Shown in pieces: positions 23,880 through 35,738 of a stretch of 64,000 nt of DNA (position 1 is the stretch's first letter; every line of letters starts with the position of its first letter). A program made the translations under genes and the position numbers. This stretch comes from Lunularia cruciata (Eukaryota; Streptophyta; Marchantiopsida; Lunulariales; Lunulariaceae), in assembly GCA_948567375.1 (NCBI GenBank), contig OX419758.1, positions 29,021,001 to 29,085,000 of the forward strand, written 5' to 3'. The notes beneath the pieces were generated by a model, which saw only the letters and a list, made by a program, of their open reading frames with translations, had not been told where the DNA came from and made no database searches.

Positions 23880-25690
23880 TAAATGTTTTTTGAATTAGAT
23901 GCAGATGCATTTAGGCAACTCACAAAGATGGAGTTTTTTCATTTCAAGCTTTAGTGGATGCTATCAAGGACCATAGTGAGTTTCAGAATTTATATTGTAA
24001 GAGCACAACTCCAATGTGGATCCAAGTTGCTCTACTACTAGATAGATTTGGGCATTATGGGAATAATGCTTATGTAGAAAGATGTGAATATTTGCTACAC
24101 TAGTGTTGGATACATTGTGAAATTTATTGATAGACTGATGACCGTAATAATCTCTCCTTTGGAAGGAGGTGAAGTGGCACATAGTGATGAGAGAGCAAGA
24201 ATATCTTTTGTGTTTTCACTAAAAGGATTCCTCCGTTGTATAGGGTTAGTTGATGGTACACCTTTTTCCACTTGTGCAAAAACCTACTATTGATGAAGAA
24301 ACATATTTCAATAGGAAAGGGTTTTACTCTATAAATGGTTTGTAACACCCATTTTTGTATGTTTGTGCTATGGAGATATTTAGATTGGTATTATAAGTAC
24401 TTGAGAGCTATCATTTATACAAAGATAAAGGATGGTTTTACATTAGTCATGATAAGCTAAATTTAGTCATAGCAATGATAGAGAGGACCTTACTTGAGAC
24501 GAAGTGGAAAAGATGAGTACCACTATTTTGGATTCTAGTAAGTTGACATGGTATTATTCTTAGGTGTTTAGCTTTGAAGAAAGAGTTGAGAACTCTGGGA
24601 CCCACAAGCCTCTTTTTTTTGGATTCTTCTATAGTCCAATGATAGCCCATGTGAAAGAATCCTTGACTTAGTGGTTGGGTCAAGATAAGACCACATGCTT
24701 AGGAGAATATTCCCATGAGTATGGATATTCCTTTAGCTTTTTGACTTTATTTCACTTCTAGCCTATTAACTTGAGTTACTCCAGTAATTAGTAACTTTGG
24801 TGTGTGGCTATTTTACAAGTATATAAACTAGGAGTGAGGAGGTACTCATCATCCTTTCATTTGCAACTATCTCCCTCTCATTGAGTTCTCTAGTGAGCAA
24901 TGGTTGGAGTCTTGGAGGGTTAGCCTTGGATGAGCATGATGGAGTTAGGATTCCTTTCCTTCTTAGTCCATAGTGTGCTACCATAATAGCCATTAGAGGT
25001 TCATCCTAAGTGAGAGACAGGCCGGCTCAAAGGTCAAGTAGTTTGCAATGGTAGAAGAAGAATAATCCATTTGCAAGAGGTAAGTTTATTTTAATGTTGC
25101 TCAAAGTGAGTGATTTTGAATAGTGTATATTGATCATTTTGCTTTGGAATGAGTATATAAAATTGTGGACACTAATAATTGGTTTCTCATGTATGTCAAG
25201 ATCATACCATGATATGGTTTGCTTGCAGAGGTCTCCAATTTGGAGTGATTTAAATATTGGAGGAGATTGTGCTTTGTTTGAGCAATCCAAGTATTTGTTT
25301 AGAGATGTTGGTTATGTGCCAATGTGTCACCTTGTTCCATTCTTCAAACAATCATGCTCTTAGGAAAAATCTGATTTCAATAGATGCATAGCTCATATAT
25401 GGGTGCTCAATGAGCATTGCATAGGAGTTCTAAAGGCAAGATGATATTCATTGAGAGAAATAAAGGTTCAATTGAATTACCCCTTGAGAAATGCATTTAT
25501 TAAAGGTGGTGAAAACATGCATAATTATACAGAATTTCTTGATCAACCATTCCGATATATGGGTAGAAGAACATGTTTATTCAAAAGAGGAGAGTGTTGC
25601 ACACACAATTGGTGTTGGAAGTGCATTTGAGTCTCCTAAAATATATATAGAGAACATATTAGAAATGAAGTACTGCATCATTATTTAACA
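23880..25690 (+). pseudogene. PIF/Harbinger-like transposase, split by an LTR
   Basis: Broken frames give the usual order of plant Harbinger transposases: FRQLTKMEFFHFQALVDAI, then LLLDRFGHYGNNAYVE, then CIGLVDGTPF and YFNRKGFYSING (to 24339). After the LTR come RRRIIHLQ, RDVGYVPMC, HIWVLNEHCIGVLKARWYS and a final ILHN-like KVVKTCIIIQNF with DIWVEE. The VDGT motif carries the second-motif Asp of the DDE triad. A splice-donor-like GAGGTAAGT at about 25078 suggests an original intron. Harbinger elements also need a Myb-like partner protein; I see none here. Many stops show the gene is dead, and terminal inverted repeats were not found. Confidence 0.75.
24340..25047 (+). repeat. Solo LTR, family T, copy 1
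   Basis: This about 708-bp insert starts TTGTAACACC and ends TTTGCA. ATGGT flanks it on both sides (24335-24339 and 25048-25052). Removing it and one ATGGT rejoins the transposase frame exactly as FYSINGRRRIIHL. A TATATAA lies at about 24820. One extra T before the expected TG makes the left boundary uncertain by a base. Confidence 0.8.
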
Positions 25691-26894
25691 TTAACCGTCA
25701 ACCAGGTGGTTTCTTGAATCTAAGAGAGTAACAATAATTCCAAGGTTATATCTTGGAATTAAAGCTTGTAAATAAAGTTGCAAGGAAATTAAAAATCAAT
25801 GGATGAGATATTTTTATACATATATTGTGTTTTTTTGTACTTAGGCTTCTCAAGGTGCTTGGTGTACTTGGGCTATTCAAGATACCAAGTGCACTTACTC
25901 GAAGCTACTCAGGGTGCCATGGTGCATCTAATTAAACTTTAAATCAATTTTATTTCAAGAGGATTGAATTTATAGATGTCATTAATTTGCTAGTTCCTTG
26001 CATAAATATTTGCTAGTTCTTTGCATAAATATAACTATATATGAAAGATATATCCAGAAACATGTGGTCTTATATAGTCATTTTGTGCTCTACAAGTACA
26101 TCACTTGAATTAGAAAAGCTTCATCATAGAGTTTGGGAAAAGATATCCACATCAAGGAGGAGAGAATATTTATAGAATTTTGGATCTAGAGGAGATTGAG
26201 TTTCAAAGGGAGTTTGTTGTGAAAAGGTTAGATTTGGAGAGTTGATTTCAATTTAGTTTGTAGTGATTGAGTATCGGGGATAATTATTTGATGGAGTTTA
26301 TTTTTGGGAGGACTTAGAGTAGCACAAGGAGTTCAAGAATTTTTTGGAGTTTTTCAAGTTGCAAGAGTTCTAGAGTTTGAGTTTGAAGTTTAGGTTTGCA
26401 AAGCTTTAGTTTTGGGAGTTCAAGTTTTTGGTTGCAAGTTCTTTTTGCTTGAGTTTTGGGATACAATGGCAATGGTAGTCTTTGAGTTTAGGGTTGAATT
26501 TGAGTTTAGCAAGTTTTGAAGTTTTGAATTTTGAGTTTGAGGCTTGAGTTTTGGGGAAGATTTGGGAGGGTTTAGAGATTCAATGGAAAAATTTCAAGTT
26601 TAGGGTTGTGATTGACTTATTTTTTGACTTTTGAGTTGCAGAGATTGAGTTTCAAGTTGGAGAGCTCAAGGTAGAATGAGAAGTGTAGTTTGCAAAAGAA
26701 GAGATTGATAGAGAGGGAGAAAAGAGTTTAGGACAGCTCACCTCACTTGCTTTTAGAGGTGATAGAAAACTTAGGATGAGGTGAAGAAGAGATAGATTTG
26801 GAGGATTGTGATAGTGACAGAGAAGAGGAAGAAAAATCATTCTAAAAATCGTTGGCAATGGATAATTAGAGAGAGATAGAAAATTAAGAGCATT
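25691..26894. other. Low-complexity intergenic
   Basis: From about 26180 to 26640 the plus strand is a degenerate GAGTTT/TTTTGGGAGTT-rich low-complexity stretch. No gene is supported. Confidence 0.4.
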
Positions 26895-29050
26895 TGAGAT
26901 TTGAGAGAGTGGGCTGCTATGGTAGTGGTAAATTACCAGAGTGTTATTGAGATGCATGAGATGGAGAATACTCGAGAGGGTCATTTTATGATAGATTTCC
27001 ACACTTTAAAGGCCTACATAACATTCATTGCATGATATTGGTTAGATAAACACCAAAGTAGACAATTAGTGAGCCAGTTTGAAGAAGTTGATCTTGATGC
27101 ATTAGGACAAAGATTAATTAACATATAGTATCTATGCCCATATGTAAGATTTCCAACTCAATTTAGTAGTAAATTTTGGGAGTTGGTACTTGAAACATGG
27201 AAGAACCTTAATCATTATTCATTTAAGACTCCCAAGATGTGCAAGTTGGTATCTTCTCTCTTTCTCTCTTTTGAGTAGATAATCATTTGAGAGGATGTTT
27301 TCTTATTACTCTTATTGTCTCTTCCTCACCTTCTTACAATAAAAATACAAATATGTGTATATATCCTACTCTATAGTTGTGGGTTCCTACTATCATGATC
27401 ATAGATTTTTTGTAGGCATATTATTCATACTACCATACTATCTTGTTTTGTCAAATTTGCAAATGGGTTTTGCAAATGGTTCATGATTCATTGAATTTCA
27501 ACCCCATTGCTAGTATTAGCTATCTGTGAAGTTGTGAATGTATTTCTATCTCCAAAGAATCATAACTCCCAAAAATCTCCCCCCAATTGTCAATGAAGTC
27601 CAAAGTATCATAACTACAAATCTCCCTTTATCAATCTTGAAGATTGTCAAATTTACTATTTGACCAGCAACCCTTCCATGTCCTACATGCAATGTGCACA
27701 TATCGCATAGGCCATGTAGACCATGGAGTCTGCATGGTATGCATAGACAATGTGGCTTATGCAATATGCTCTAAATGTGTGGGACCTCTTAGTCAGACAT
27801 TTAATTGCATGTCTTATCTTATTCTTTGTAGGTTCATTCTTGCATATAGTTTCCAAGTTCATGGAACAAGGATACACATTCAAGGAGAGTAGGTGGGAGG
27901 AGGCTCACTTTGAATGCACAAATGATATAGGAGGCTGTTTACTTGGAAAGAGGAAGAACAAGAAAGAGGAGACAATATCACATACTTTGGTGGAAGATTG
28001 GTTCCCAATGAGAGATTGCATTACTAGGAGTTATTTGGCCTGTTGATATGCATATAGTGCTTTTAGACCCTTTTTCCAGATGATTTGTTGCCTTTTTACA
28101 CCTTTTTGTAGACCAAAGGTTGTACATGGAAACATCATTTTGGGAGTGAAGACTAAGATGTTGAGATTTACCTTTGAGGATTATGACTGGGAAGAGATGA
28201 TGCTGCATGTTGTTGAGAAGGAGTTGGTTGTTATACATAGCCAAATTCACTCTTTAGATGGGTGTCGCTTCAAGGTCACCTATGCAAGATATTTCTTACT
28301 CATTTGTTCATGGAGAGAGCATTTTTGGGTGAGGATGAGGTGGTGTACAAGAGCCAAGGTGAGGAGGAGTAGATCTTCATCCATGATCAAGAGGAGCATG
28401 ATCATGAGGGAAAGGATGACCATGTAGAGGAAGGTGAATGAAAGTTAGCGCAGAAATCATTATGTTATGTTTCTTCATATCACATCACTTGTATTTCATA
28501 TACAATCTCTTAATACAAGAAAAAAATATCTCTTCTCTTGTTTAGTGCTTGCATGTTTACTATTAAATATGTGTACCAACATGTCTTTGGCCTAAGTCTT
28601 GTATGTGTTTATTGGTCTCTATGTATACTTAGAAGAGTGCTTGTGAAGGTATGTTGTTGAAGGTGTCTTGACTATTATCCATGTGTTTTTTTTTTAAGAG
28701 CTTGGATTGATATTTTTATAGGCTTGTGCACAAGTCACCATTCAAATATTGCCACTTATCATCCCCACATTGACCATGTATATGATGATAGAGTTTGGAG
28801 ACGGGAGGATGAGCCACTACCTTTAGGAGGGGTAAAGATCCTACCTCCTTTGGGGTAGATGGTGGGTTAGTTGAGCATGAAAGTAGAGTCCATGATATGA
28901 GTTTAGGGGAGCATATTCTTCTTGAGAAGGAGAGTGTACTAGCCAACAAGGAGTTAAGTATCATGTATCATGACTCAAGAGAGAGTTCTTAATTGAGATA
29001 GATTGGGATAATTAGAGGTATAACTTCAAGAAGAGAAGCACCATTTGTTT

Positions 29051-29067
29051 GAGAGAGAGAGAGAGAG
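29051..29067. repeat. (GA)n microsatellite
   Basis: A GA run of about 17 bp inside the unknown coding relic. Confidence 0.9.
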
Positions 29068-29153
29068 CAAGTAGGCTAGCCAAGGAGAGATGCATTTTAG
29101 TATTGAGAAAAGTATTAGAGTTGAGATATTAGCTCATCTAGATAGGGATTTAG

Positions 29154-29179
29154 GAGAGAGAGAGAGAGAGAGAGAGAGG
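29154..29179. repeat. (GA)n microsatellite
   Basis: An uninterrupted GA run of about 26 bp. Confidence 0.9.
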
Positions 29180-29605
29180 TTATTGATAGGACCAAGAGGA
29201 AAGTGGAGTTGGAACAACTTTTGTGACAAGAGAAGGATATTATAAAGGCTTTGGATTTCCTTGTGAGACAATGAGAGGCCATAGCCAAGATGATCTTGTG
29301 TACATCAACTATGGAGACTTTGGAATAAACCAAATGGTAGAGCTAGAGGAGGCTTGTGTAGAGGCAAGGTCTTGGCTTTTGGAGGAGAGATTATGATCTC
29401 CTTGGACATTTCCTCCTTTGCATGTGGGGACTCAAACGGATGACCATAGTGTAGAGGTTAGGAGATCTCCTCTTGTTGATATTGCAATGCACGTGGGGAC
29501 TCAAACCTTGAGTATATCTAGAGTCCCTAGAAGATCTCACACTAGTGGGATAGATATACACTATCATGAGATTTGGAACTCTACTTCTACTCATGGTACA
29601 TAGAT

Positions 29606-30693
29606 AACAAGTGCTCTTATTAATGTTCCCCATGAGGAGCCTTATTTATACATGATTAATACTTGGATTGTGTCTTGGAGTCCATTTTTGTACTTTGCCT
29701 TTCTCTCTTTAAGAACACACCGAGTGCCTAGTTGTGGAGTTTACAAATAGGAGGTTGTGTGTAGACCTCTCACTAATAGTTCAAGCCGCTTGTTTTCATA
29801 ACCACTAGAACCTTCTACCCTTGTTTCTAGTGTTTTTTCTTATTGAGTAGGGGAGTATTGGGCAACATAACTTATCATCATAACAAACACTCTTGGTCTA
29901 CTGGTCATCACTTCCAACATTACCAAGGGGAAAAACATAACATGCTTATAAAGAAAGAACCTAAATGCAATGTCTGCACACCAATCCAAGCCAATTGGGT
30001 ATACAATCAAGCATGCAAGCATGAAGAGGATCCAAATACAAGAAACTTAGTAAAAACTCTCCATTTTTTGGGTCAAATTATGCTTTATAGTCTACTTGCT
30101 CTATCCAAGTGTTATTCTCAATTTTTACTCCAAGTTTGTATCCAATCTATACTCAGAAGTGGGGAAATTTTATATCTTTTGATGCAAAATCTCTATGAGA
30201 CTCAAATAGAAATATCTTTTTCTCTATATTTTAATTAAAATGATCTAGGACTCAAACAACTAGTAAAAATCTAGTAAAATAAGCATTCAAATGATCTAAA
30301 GTAAGACTCAATCTGAAACTATAGCTCTCTTGACAAGGTCTAAAACTTGGCCACATTTTTGTAGTTTTAACTCTAATTTTGAAACTCAATTAGGCTAGTG
30401 TTTTGCCAAATTTTAGCCCATGGATTCATTTAAAATAGTATGGAACAATTTAAGAAAATGCAATCCTTTCACTCATGACTTCAAATTGGAAATTTAGTAT
30501 TCATTTGGAGTTGGACCTGAAATTACTCCATTGAGCTTATGATAGTATTCCAATAGAGTTTGTTGTACCAGACCTAACTATCCATATATCCTTAGCTAAC
30601 AAAATTTACACCATAATTGGTTGTATTATTTTTTTTAACTTTTGTAAGTTTTAATAGCTTAATCCAATCCCAATCCCTAGGTATGGATCAACT
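29606..30693. other. AT-rich intergenic
   Basis: No gene or element is recognised between the unknown coding relic and the gypsy LTR. Confidence 0.4.
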
Positions 30694-31353
30694 TGTCGTG
30701 TATATATACATTACTCCACAACATACATCACTTTCAACATCATACACTATAGAAGTACAACTCACACATAAGTCATACATAAACACTAAAGTGCCACAAT
30801 AATCAGATCGTTTATAACTCAAATCAATCAAAATCAGATCAATACTTGATCTGATCCTCAACAACTTGCCAACAATAGGGCACTGATTATAGTCAAGCCA
30901 CACCCACTCTAGCTAAGAGACTCCAGGTGATGCTTGCTGGCTTTTTGTCCACTCTAGCAGGGAACTCGAAAGCTCAACATCAGAGAAGTGAGCTCTCTGG
31001 AGCTGCACTTCCAAGGTATACCCCTGATTTTGACTTAGGTCTCATCCCAATGGTCCCGCTGATGGCACACCCAACAGTGCGGATAGTGCAAGTGACGGTG
31101 GGCCCCGCCATGAAGTCAGTACCCTAAACCTGAAATCTGACCGCCGGAAAGTAGTTTATGAGTAATTGTCAAAATGCCTCTAACTACTATCATTGGAACT
31201 CCAATGTTTGAGCATCTAGATGCGACACTACAAATGGTGTGATAGCTGTCGTGTATATATATATATTGCTACAAAACATACATCGCTGTCAATATTATAC
31301 ACTATAGAAGCACAACTCACACATAAGTCATACATAAACTCTAAAGTGCCACA
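30694..31353 (-). repeat. 3' LTR of PHD-gypsy copy 2
   Basis: This has the same architecture as 311-973: terminal blocks at 31353-31247 (107 bp) and 30798-30694 (105 bp) around a 448-bp middle. The two blocks differ at roughly ten positions, far more than the pair at the left of the window, in line with the many stops in this copy's pol. It directly follows the polypurine tract on the minus strand. Confidence 0.75.
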
Positions 31354-31369
31354 ATTGCCCCCTAGTTGG
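31354..31369 (-). other. Polypurine tract of PHD-gypsy copy 2
   Basis: On the minus strand CCAACTAGGGGGCAAT runs straight into the TGTGGCAC start of the LTR. Confidence 0.65.
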
Positions 31370-31521
31370 CGGTTAGGTCACTCTAACTCCAGATAGCCAT
31401 CTACTCCAAGTATATGGTTTACCCTATGATGGGCAAAGATCAGGAGGCCGGGTGCTATGGAGCCCCATTGTTACTCACTTGTCTACAATCTATACCATAT
31501 AAAGAATGAACTAGCTATAGG

Positions 31522-34500
31522 TCAAATACATCTAGGACATAACCACTGTCCTTGAGGAACCACCGTGAGAGGAGGAGTCATACATGCCATATGCCATCCT
31601 CTCAAACAACTATCACACACTAACATAGTAGCAACTCCATCGGAAGAGCCACATAACATACACCTCAAGCCTGCACATACAAGTACCAAGCTTAGGTCCA
31701 TAGTACCATCAATGTTTGGGAGGTGGCATGGCGCACAATTGTGCACATGATCCTTCCAAACAACACCATCACGTCCTTCCAACACAAGGACTCCAGATGG
31801 CAAAACCTCATGCACTCTCAAGATAGTGCGGCCTGTCAAAACATCAAGCATTGTTGGTGTTGTCTGTTGTAAATATACATATTCTCCTGGATGAAATCAA
31901 CATATTGAGGGTCTATAACCTCCTCCTCGAATGGTAGCATAGCGTAAAGTATCTCTATGCTGAGCAATTGCCAAGTTCTCAAAAGCTATCGGCATCACTC
32001 TCCAAAAGATCTCTACCCGTTGAGAACATGCATTCATCCATACATTGGGGTCATCCAAGTCCAAAACTACAGTAGCATCTTGACAAATGGCTGCAGGTAA
32101 ATCTAGATCTCGTCCATAGAGTAGAAAGTACGGAGAGAAGGATGCTAAGGAGGCTTGCCGGCTGAACCCATAGCCCATGGCCAACCAAGGTAACTGGACA
32201 TCTCAGTCTCCCAAGTGGCCTCTCTACAAACCATACTTTTGTAATCCTCTCTTCACCGTCTGAACCACTCTCTCTACTAATCCATCAGCCTTAGGGTGAT
32301 CTTGGGATGTGGTACAATTATCAATCAAAGCCTTGTCACACAAGACTTGAAACTCCCCCAAGAACTCTATACCATGATCAGTCAAAACCTCAATTGGTGC
32401 ACCAAAATGACTAAGGACTAAGTAAGTTGTTCCTTCACTAGATTTGTCAAGAAGTGCCAACAATTCAATCCACTTGGAGAATTGCTCCACCATCACCAAA
32501 ACATACTGATGATGTCTCATAGTCAATGGTAAAGGTCCAACAAAGTCCAAACTCCAACGGTAACCCAATCCCATGATAGGTAATGGGTGTAACTGTGGCA
32601 TAGGAGCATTGAATGATGCTCTAACTTGATCACAAACCACACATCTGGCAACAAACTATTGTACCTTGGTCTGCATACTGCACCACCAATAATGACTCTA
32701 GAGTAAGCTATATGTATGCTTGAATAAAAAATGTCCTAGCTCCTCATGAGCATGACAAACCAACTGTGGCCTTTGAGATGGAAGTGGTACTACTCGCACT
32801 CTATCATCCTCCCATACACGCAAAAGGTGTCTACCCTCCAATCTGAATCGTCTAGCTCGCTGAAGGATACGGTCTCTCTCCTTGGCCCCAACTGTGCCAC
32901 CCACAACACCAGTGCAAAGATAGTCCATCACTAAGACATCATCATGAATGTCTCGGTGAACTATACCAATATCTTCACTCTTTGGATCTATGACCTCAAT
33001 AACTCCTCCTATATACACCAAGAGAGATACCACCAAAGCCTCTTAAAATATACATAGAAAGGCCAATGCATGCCAACCTGGCACCATCTCCTCATCTGTC
33101 TCACCATGCCAACATGCTCCGGTCTGATCCTACTGGTTGGGACATGGGTTTCTACTCAACCCATCTGCACCACGGTTCATCACTCCAGGTCTATGAACAA
33201 CCGTGAAATCATACTCTTGTAAAATTAAAGCCCATTGTGCAAGCTTCCCAAAAAACTTGTGGGACTCCATCAACCACTTCAGCGGCTAATGATCAATGAT
33301 GAGAGTGAAGGGGTTACCAAATAGATAACATCAGAAATCTGTTACTGCCCAAACTGCTGCCAAGCACTCTCCCTCATATGAACTATACTTCACCTCCACT
33401 GAATTGTTGGAGCGACTAGCATAGGCCACCACAAACTCCTTCTCCTCATCATCATGATGGGTAAGCACTGCTCCAATGCGCAAGATACTCCAATCAATAT
33501 GAACCTGAAATGGTCGTCCTCTAATCGGTCTCCTCAAAATAGGAGAAGATGTCAACCTCTCCTTGAACTCTACAAAAGCTTTCTCTTGCTCATCTCCCCA
33601 ACACCACTCTTGTGTAAGCTAGGTCAGCTTCATCAAGGCCTTGGCAATGGCACTAAATCCTTTAACATAGCGACAATAGAAGTTTGCCAACCCAAGGAAT
33701 GCTCACACTCTGCTCAAATCCGTAGGCCAAGGAATACATGCAATAGCCTCCACCTTGGTCTGTTAAACACCAAGTCCTCCAGAGTAGATTTTGTGACTCA
33801 AATACTCAAATTCCTCGTGGAAGAAACTACACTTCCTAGGATGTAATTTGAGTCCATGAGATCTCAACCTCTCAAACACCTCCAACAATTGTCTCTCATG
33901 CTCCTCCACAATAGTGCTATAGACCAAAATGTCATCAATATAGCATAGAGCAAAATCCAATCCAGCTAGGATCCTATCTATGACCCTCTGGAACTCAGCA
34001 AGAGCATTCTTTAACCCAAATGGTAAGAACCTCCACTGATATAACACATCCTTGCCATGAGGATCAATAGCCCAAAATGCTATCTTGGACTTATCCTCCT
34101 CCTTGATTGGCAATTGATGATATCTTGCTCAAAGATCCAAAGTACTGAAGACCTTTGCATGCCCAATTGCATCAAAAATCTCCTCCAATGTAGGCATGGC
34201 ATACGAATCAGCCCTGGTCTGTCAGTTGATAGGACGGTACTCTCCACACATCCGCCTATCTGTGTAGTTGCCATGCATATCCTTCTTGGTTGGCATCACT
34301 GTCGTTGATGCATACTCTCCATGTGAAATCTCTACCAAACCAGCCTCAAAAAGGTCACTACTCAAGCTCTGAATCAATGTCTTCTCCATATCACTATATC
34401 AATAAGGATGTCAGAAAACAAGTGTATCGCTAGTCAGCTCAATCCAAATACCATGTCCCTTTAGAGCACCCAAATCCTTCATACTGAAGGAAAAACAACT

Positions 34501-34895
34501 TGTGTGGCTCCTCAAGAACCTCCAAACCCTCTGTCTTTCCTCTCCAATAAGCTTGGGTCCAAGATTTGGCTCCCAAGTATCCTCTATAACTGTCATAGGA
34601 GTGGAAGACGTACTAGTTGGCTGCTACACTGGGCCCTTGGGAGTAACAGTGTCATGCCCTTGACCACTAGAGGTCCCAACCTGTGTGTGAAAACTCACTC
34701 CACTCTGGCTACAAGCTCCACACATCCTCTAATTGCATCCCAAGTGGACCAAGGGTGTAATCCAAGTAGCCCATGCTCACCTGGATGGACTCTAAATAGA
34801 CCACTCTCTCTAGTAGCTACTGGCTGTGTCCCAAGAATACCATGCCCACTCGGTCCATCGCCCACAACATGTGCCTGAATTGTCTCAATAGGCAC
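31522..34895 (-). pseudogene. Ty3/gypsy-type pol with C-terminal PHD finger
   Basis: The minus strand gives an almost collinear pol with point stops. In order: an RT approach (FSFSMKDLGALKGHGIWIEL, about 34490); RT with STLDL, then RYHQLPI, QWRFLPFGLKNA and YIDDILVYS (34165-33900); RNase H with FQVHIDWSILRIGAVL and YASRSNNSVE (33500-33400); a zinc-binding integrase part with H-x4-H and CVVC (32770-32620); the integrase core with WSLDFVGPLP, LTDHGIEF and VERVVQTVKRG (32560-32240); and a C-terminal PHD finger CMLCGSSDG...WLCPRC (31640-31525). It ends at TAG/TGA near 31522. Several stops sit at conserved Arg or Gln positions. The 5' part is cut at about 34898 by an LTR of another family, so protease and gag are missing or unrecognised. 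It is not functional. Confidence 0.85.
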
Positions 34896-34899
34896 AAGG

Positions 34900-35605
34900 T
34901 TGTAACACCTATTTGTGCATGTGTGTGGTATTGTGATATTTAGCTTGGTATTACAAATACTTGAGAGATATTATTTATATAGAGATAAAGGATGGTTCTA
35001 CATTAGTCATGATTAGCTTAAGTTAGTCATAGCTAAGATAGAGGAGACCTTACTTTAGAGGAAGTGGAAAAGATGAGCACTACTATTTTGGATTCTAGTG
35101 TGTTGACTTGGTATTATTCTTAGGTGTTTGGCTTTGAGGAAAGAGTTGATAACTCTTGGGCCCGCAAGCCTTTTATTTTGGATTCTTCTATAGTCCAAGG
35201 ATAGCCCATGTGAAGGAATCCTTGACTTAGTGGTTGGGTCAAGATAAGATCACATGCTAGTGGAATATGCCCATGTGAATGGATATTCCTTTCTACTTTT
35301 TGACTTTGCTTGACTTTTACTTTGACTTGACTTGAGTTACTACGGTAATTAGTAACTTTTGTATGTTACTATTTCACAAGTATATAAACAAGGGGTGAGG
35401 AGGCACTCATCATCCTTTCATTTGCAACTATCTCTCTCTCATTGAGTTCTCTAGTGAGCAATATCTTGAGTCTTGGAGTGTTAGCATTGGAGGAGTATGA
35501 TGGAGTTGGGGTTCCTTGCCTTCTTAGTCCATGGTGCACTACCATAATAGCCATAAGAGGTTCATCCTGAGTGAGAGATAGGCTGGCTCATAGGATAGAT
35601 TTGAT
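34900..35605 (+). repeat. LTR, family T, copy 2
   Basis: This segment aligns along its length with 24340-25047, from TGTAACACC to the GGCTGGCTCAtAGG end region. Its flanks do not form a target duplication. The left side is minus-strand gypsy pol and the right side is different sequence. It therefore sits at a rearrangement or deletion junction rather than being a simple solo LTR. The right boundary is approximate. Confidence 0.7.
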
Positions 35606-35738
35606 AAATGCCACCGCTTAGGAACTAGTATAGATAACCAACATAGTGTTATGAGGAAATTCTCAAAGCGTTGGTTTGGACATTATGTGGTTGTTAGTGT
35701 GTTGGATAATGGTTAGAGACATAACCACTATCCAGAGG
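35606..35738 (+). pseudogene. Possible integrase C-terminal fragment
   Basis: The plus strand reads SVMRKFSKRWFGHYVVVSVLDNG before a stop. This resembles the KFSKRWFGPYVV segment near the end of many gypsy integrases. It is only about 130 bp and is interrupted by the next solo LTR. Confidence 0.4.

Larger units (their letters stand above)
26895..29605 (+). pseudogene. Decayed coding region of unknown family
   Basis: I do not recognise this family. A frame at 26895-27256 reads sensibly with two stops (GHFMIDFHTLKAYITFIA, then YWLDKHQSRQLVSQFEEVDLDALGQR, then YVRFPTQFSSKFWELVLETW). Frames at 27840-28043 (FMEQGYTFKESRWEEAHFEC) and 28080-28300 (RFTFEDYDWEEMMLHVVEKE) look equally protein-like. 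Frames at 28850-29330 are charged and coiled-coil-like, interrupted by GA microsatellites. The last part, 29400-29605, has HVGTQT twice, 69 bp apart. All lie on the plus strand in order, so one degraded multi-exon gene or transposon-borne gene is likely. Its start, its introns and the join between the parts are not resolved. Confidence 0.4.

Noticed and set aside
26652-27002. 116-codon minus-strand frame
   Set aside because: It is the antisense shadow of low-complexity and coding-relic sequence on the plus strand.
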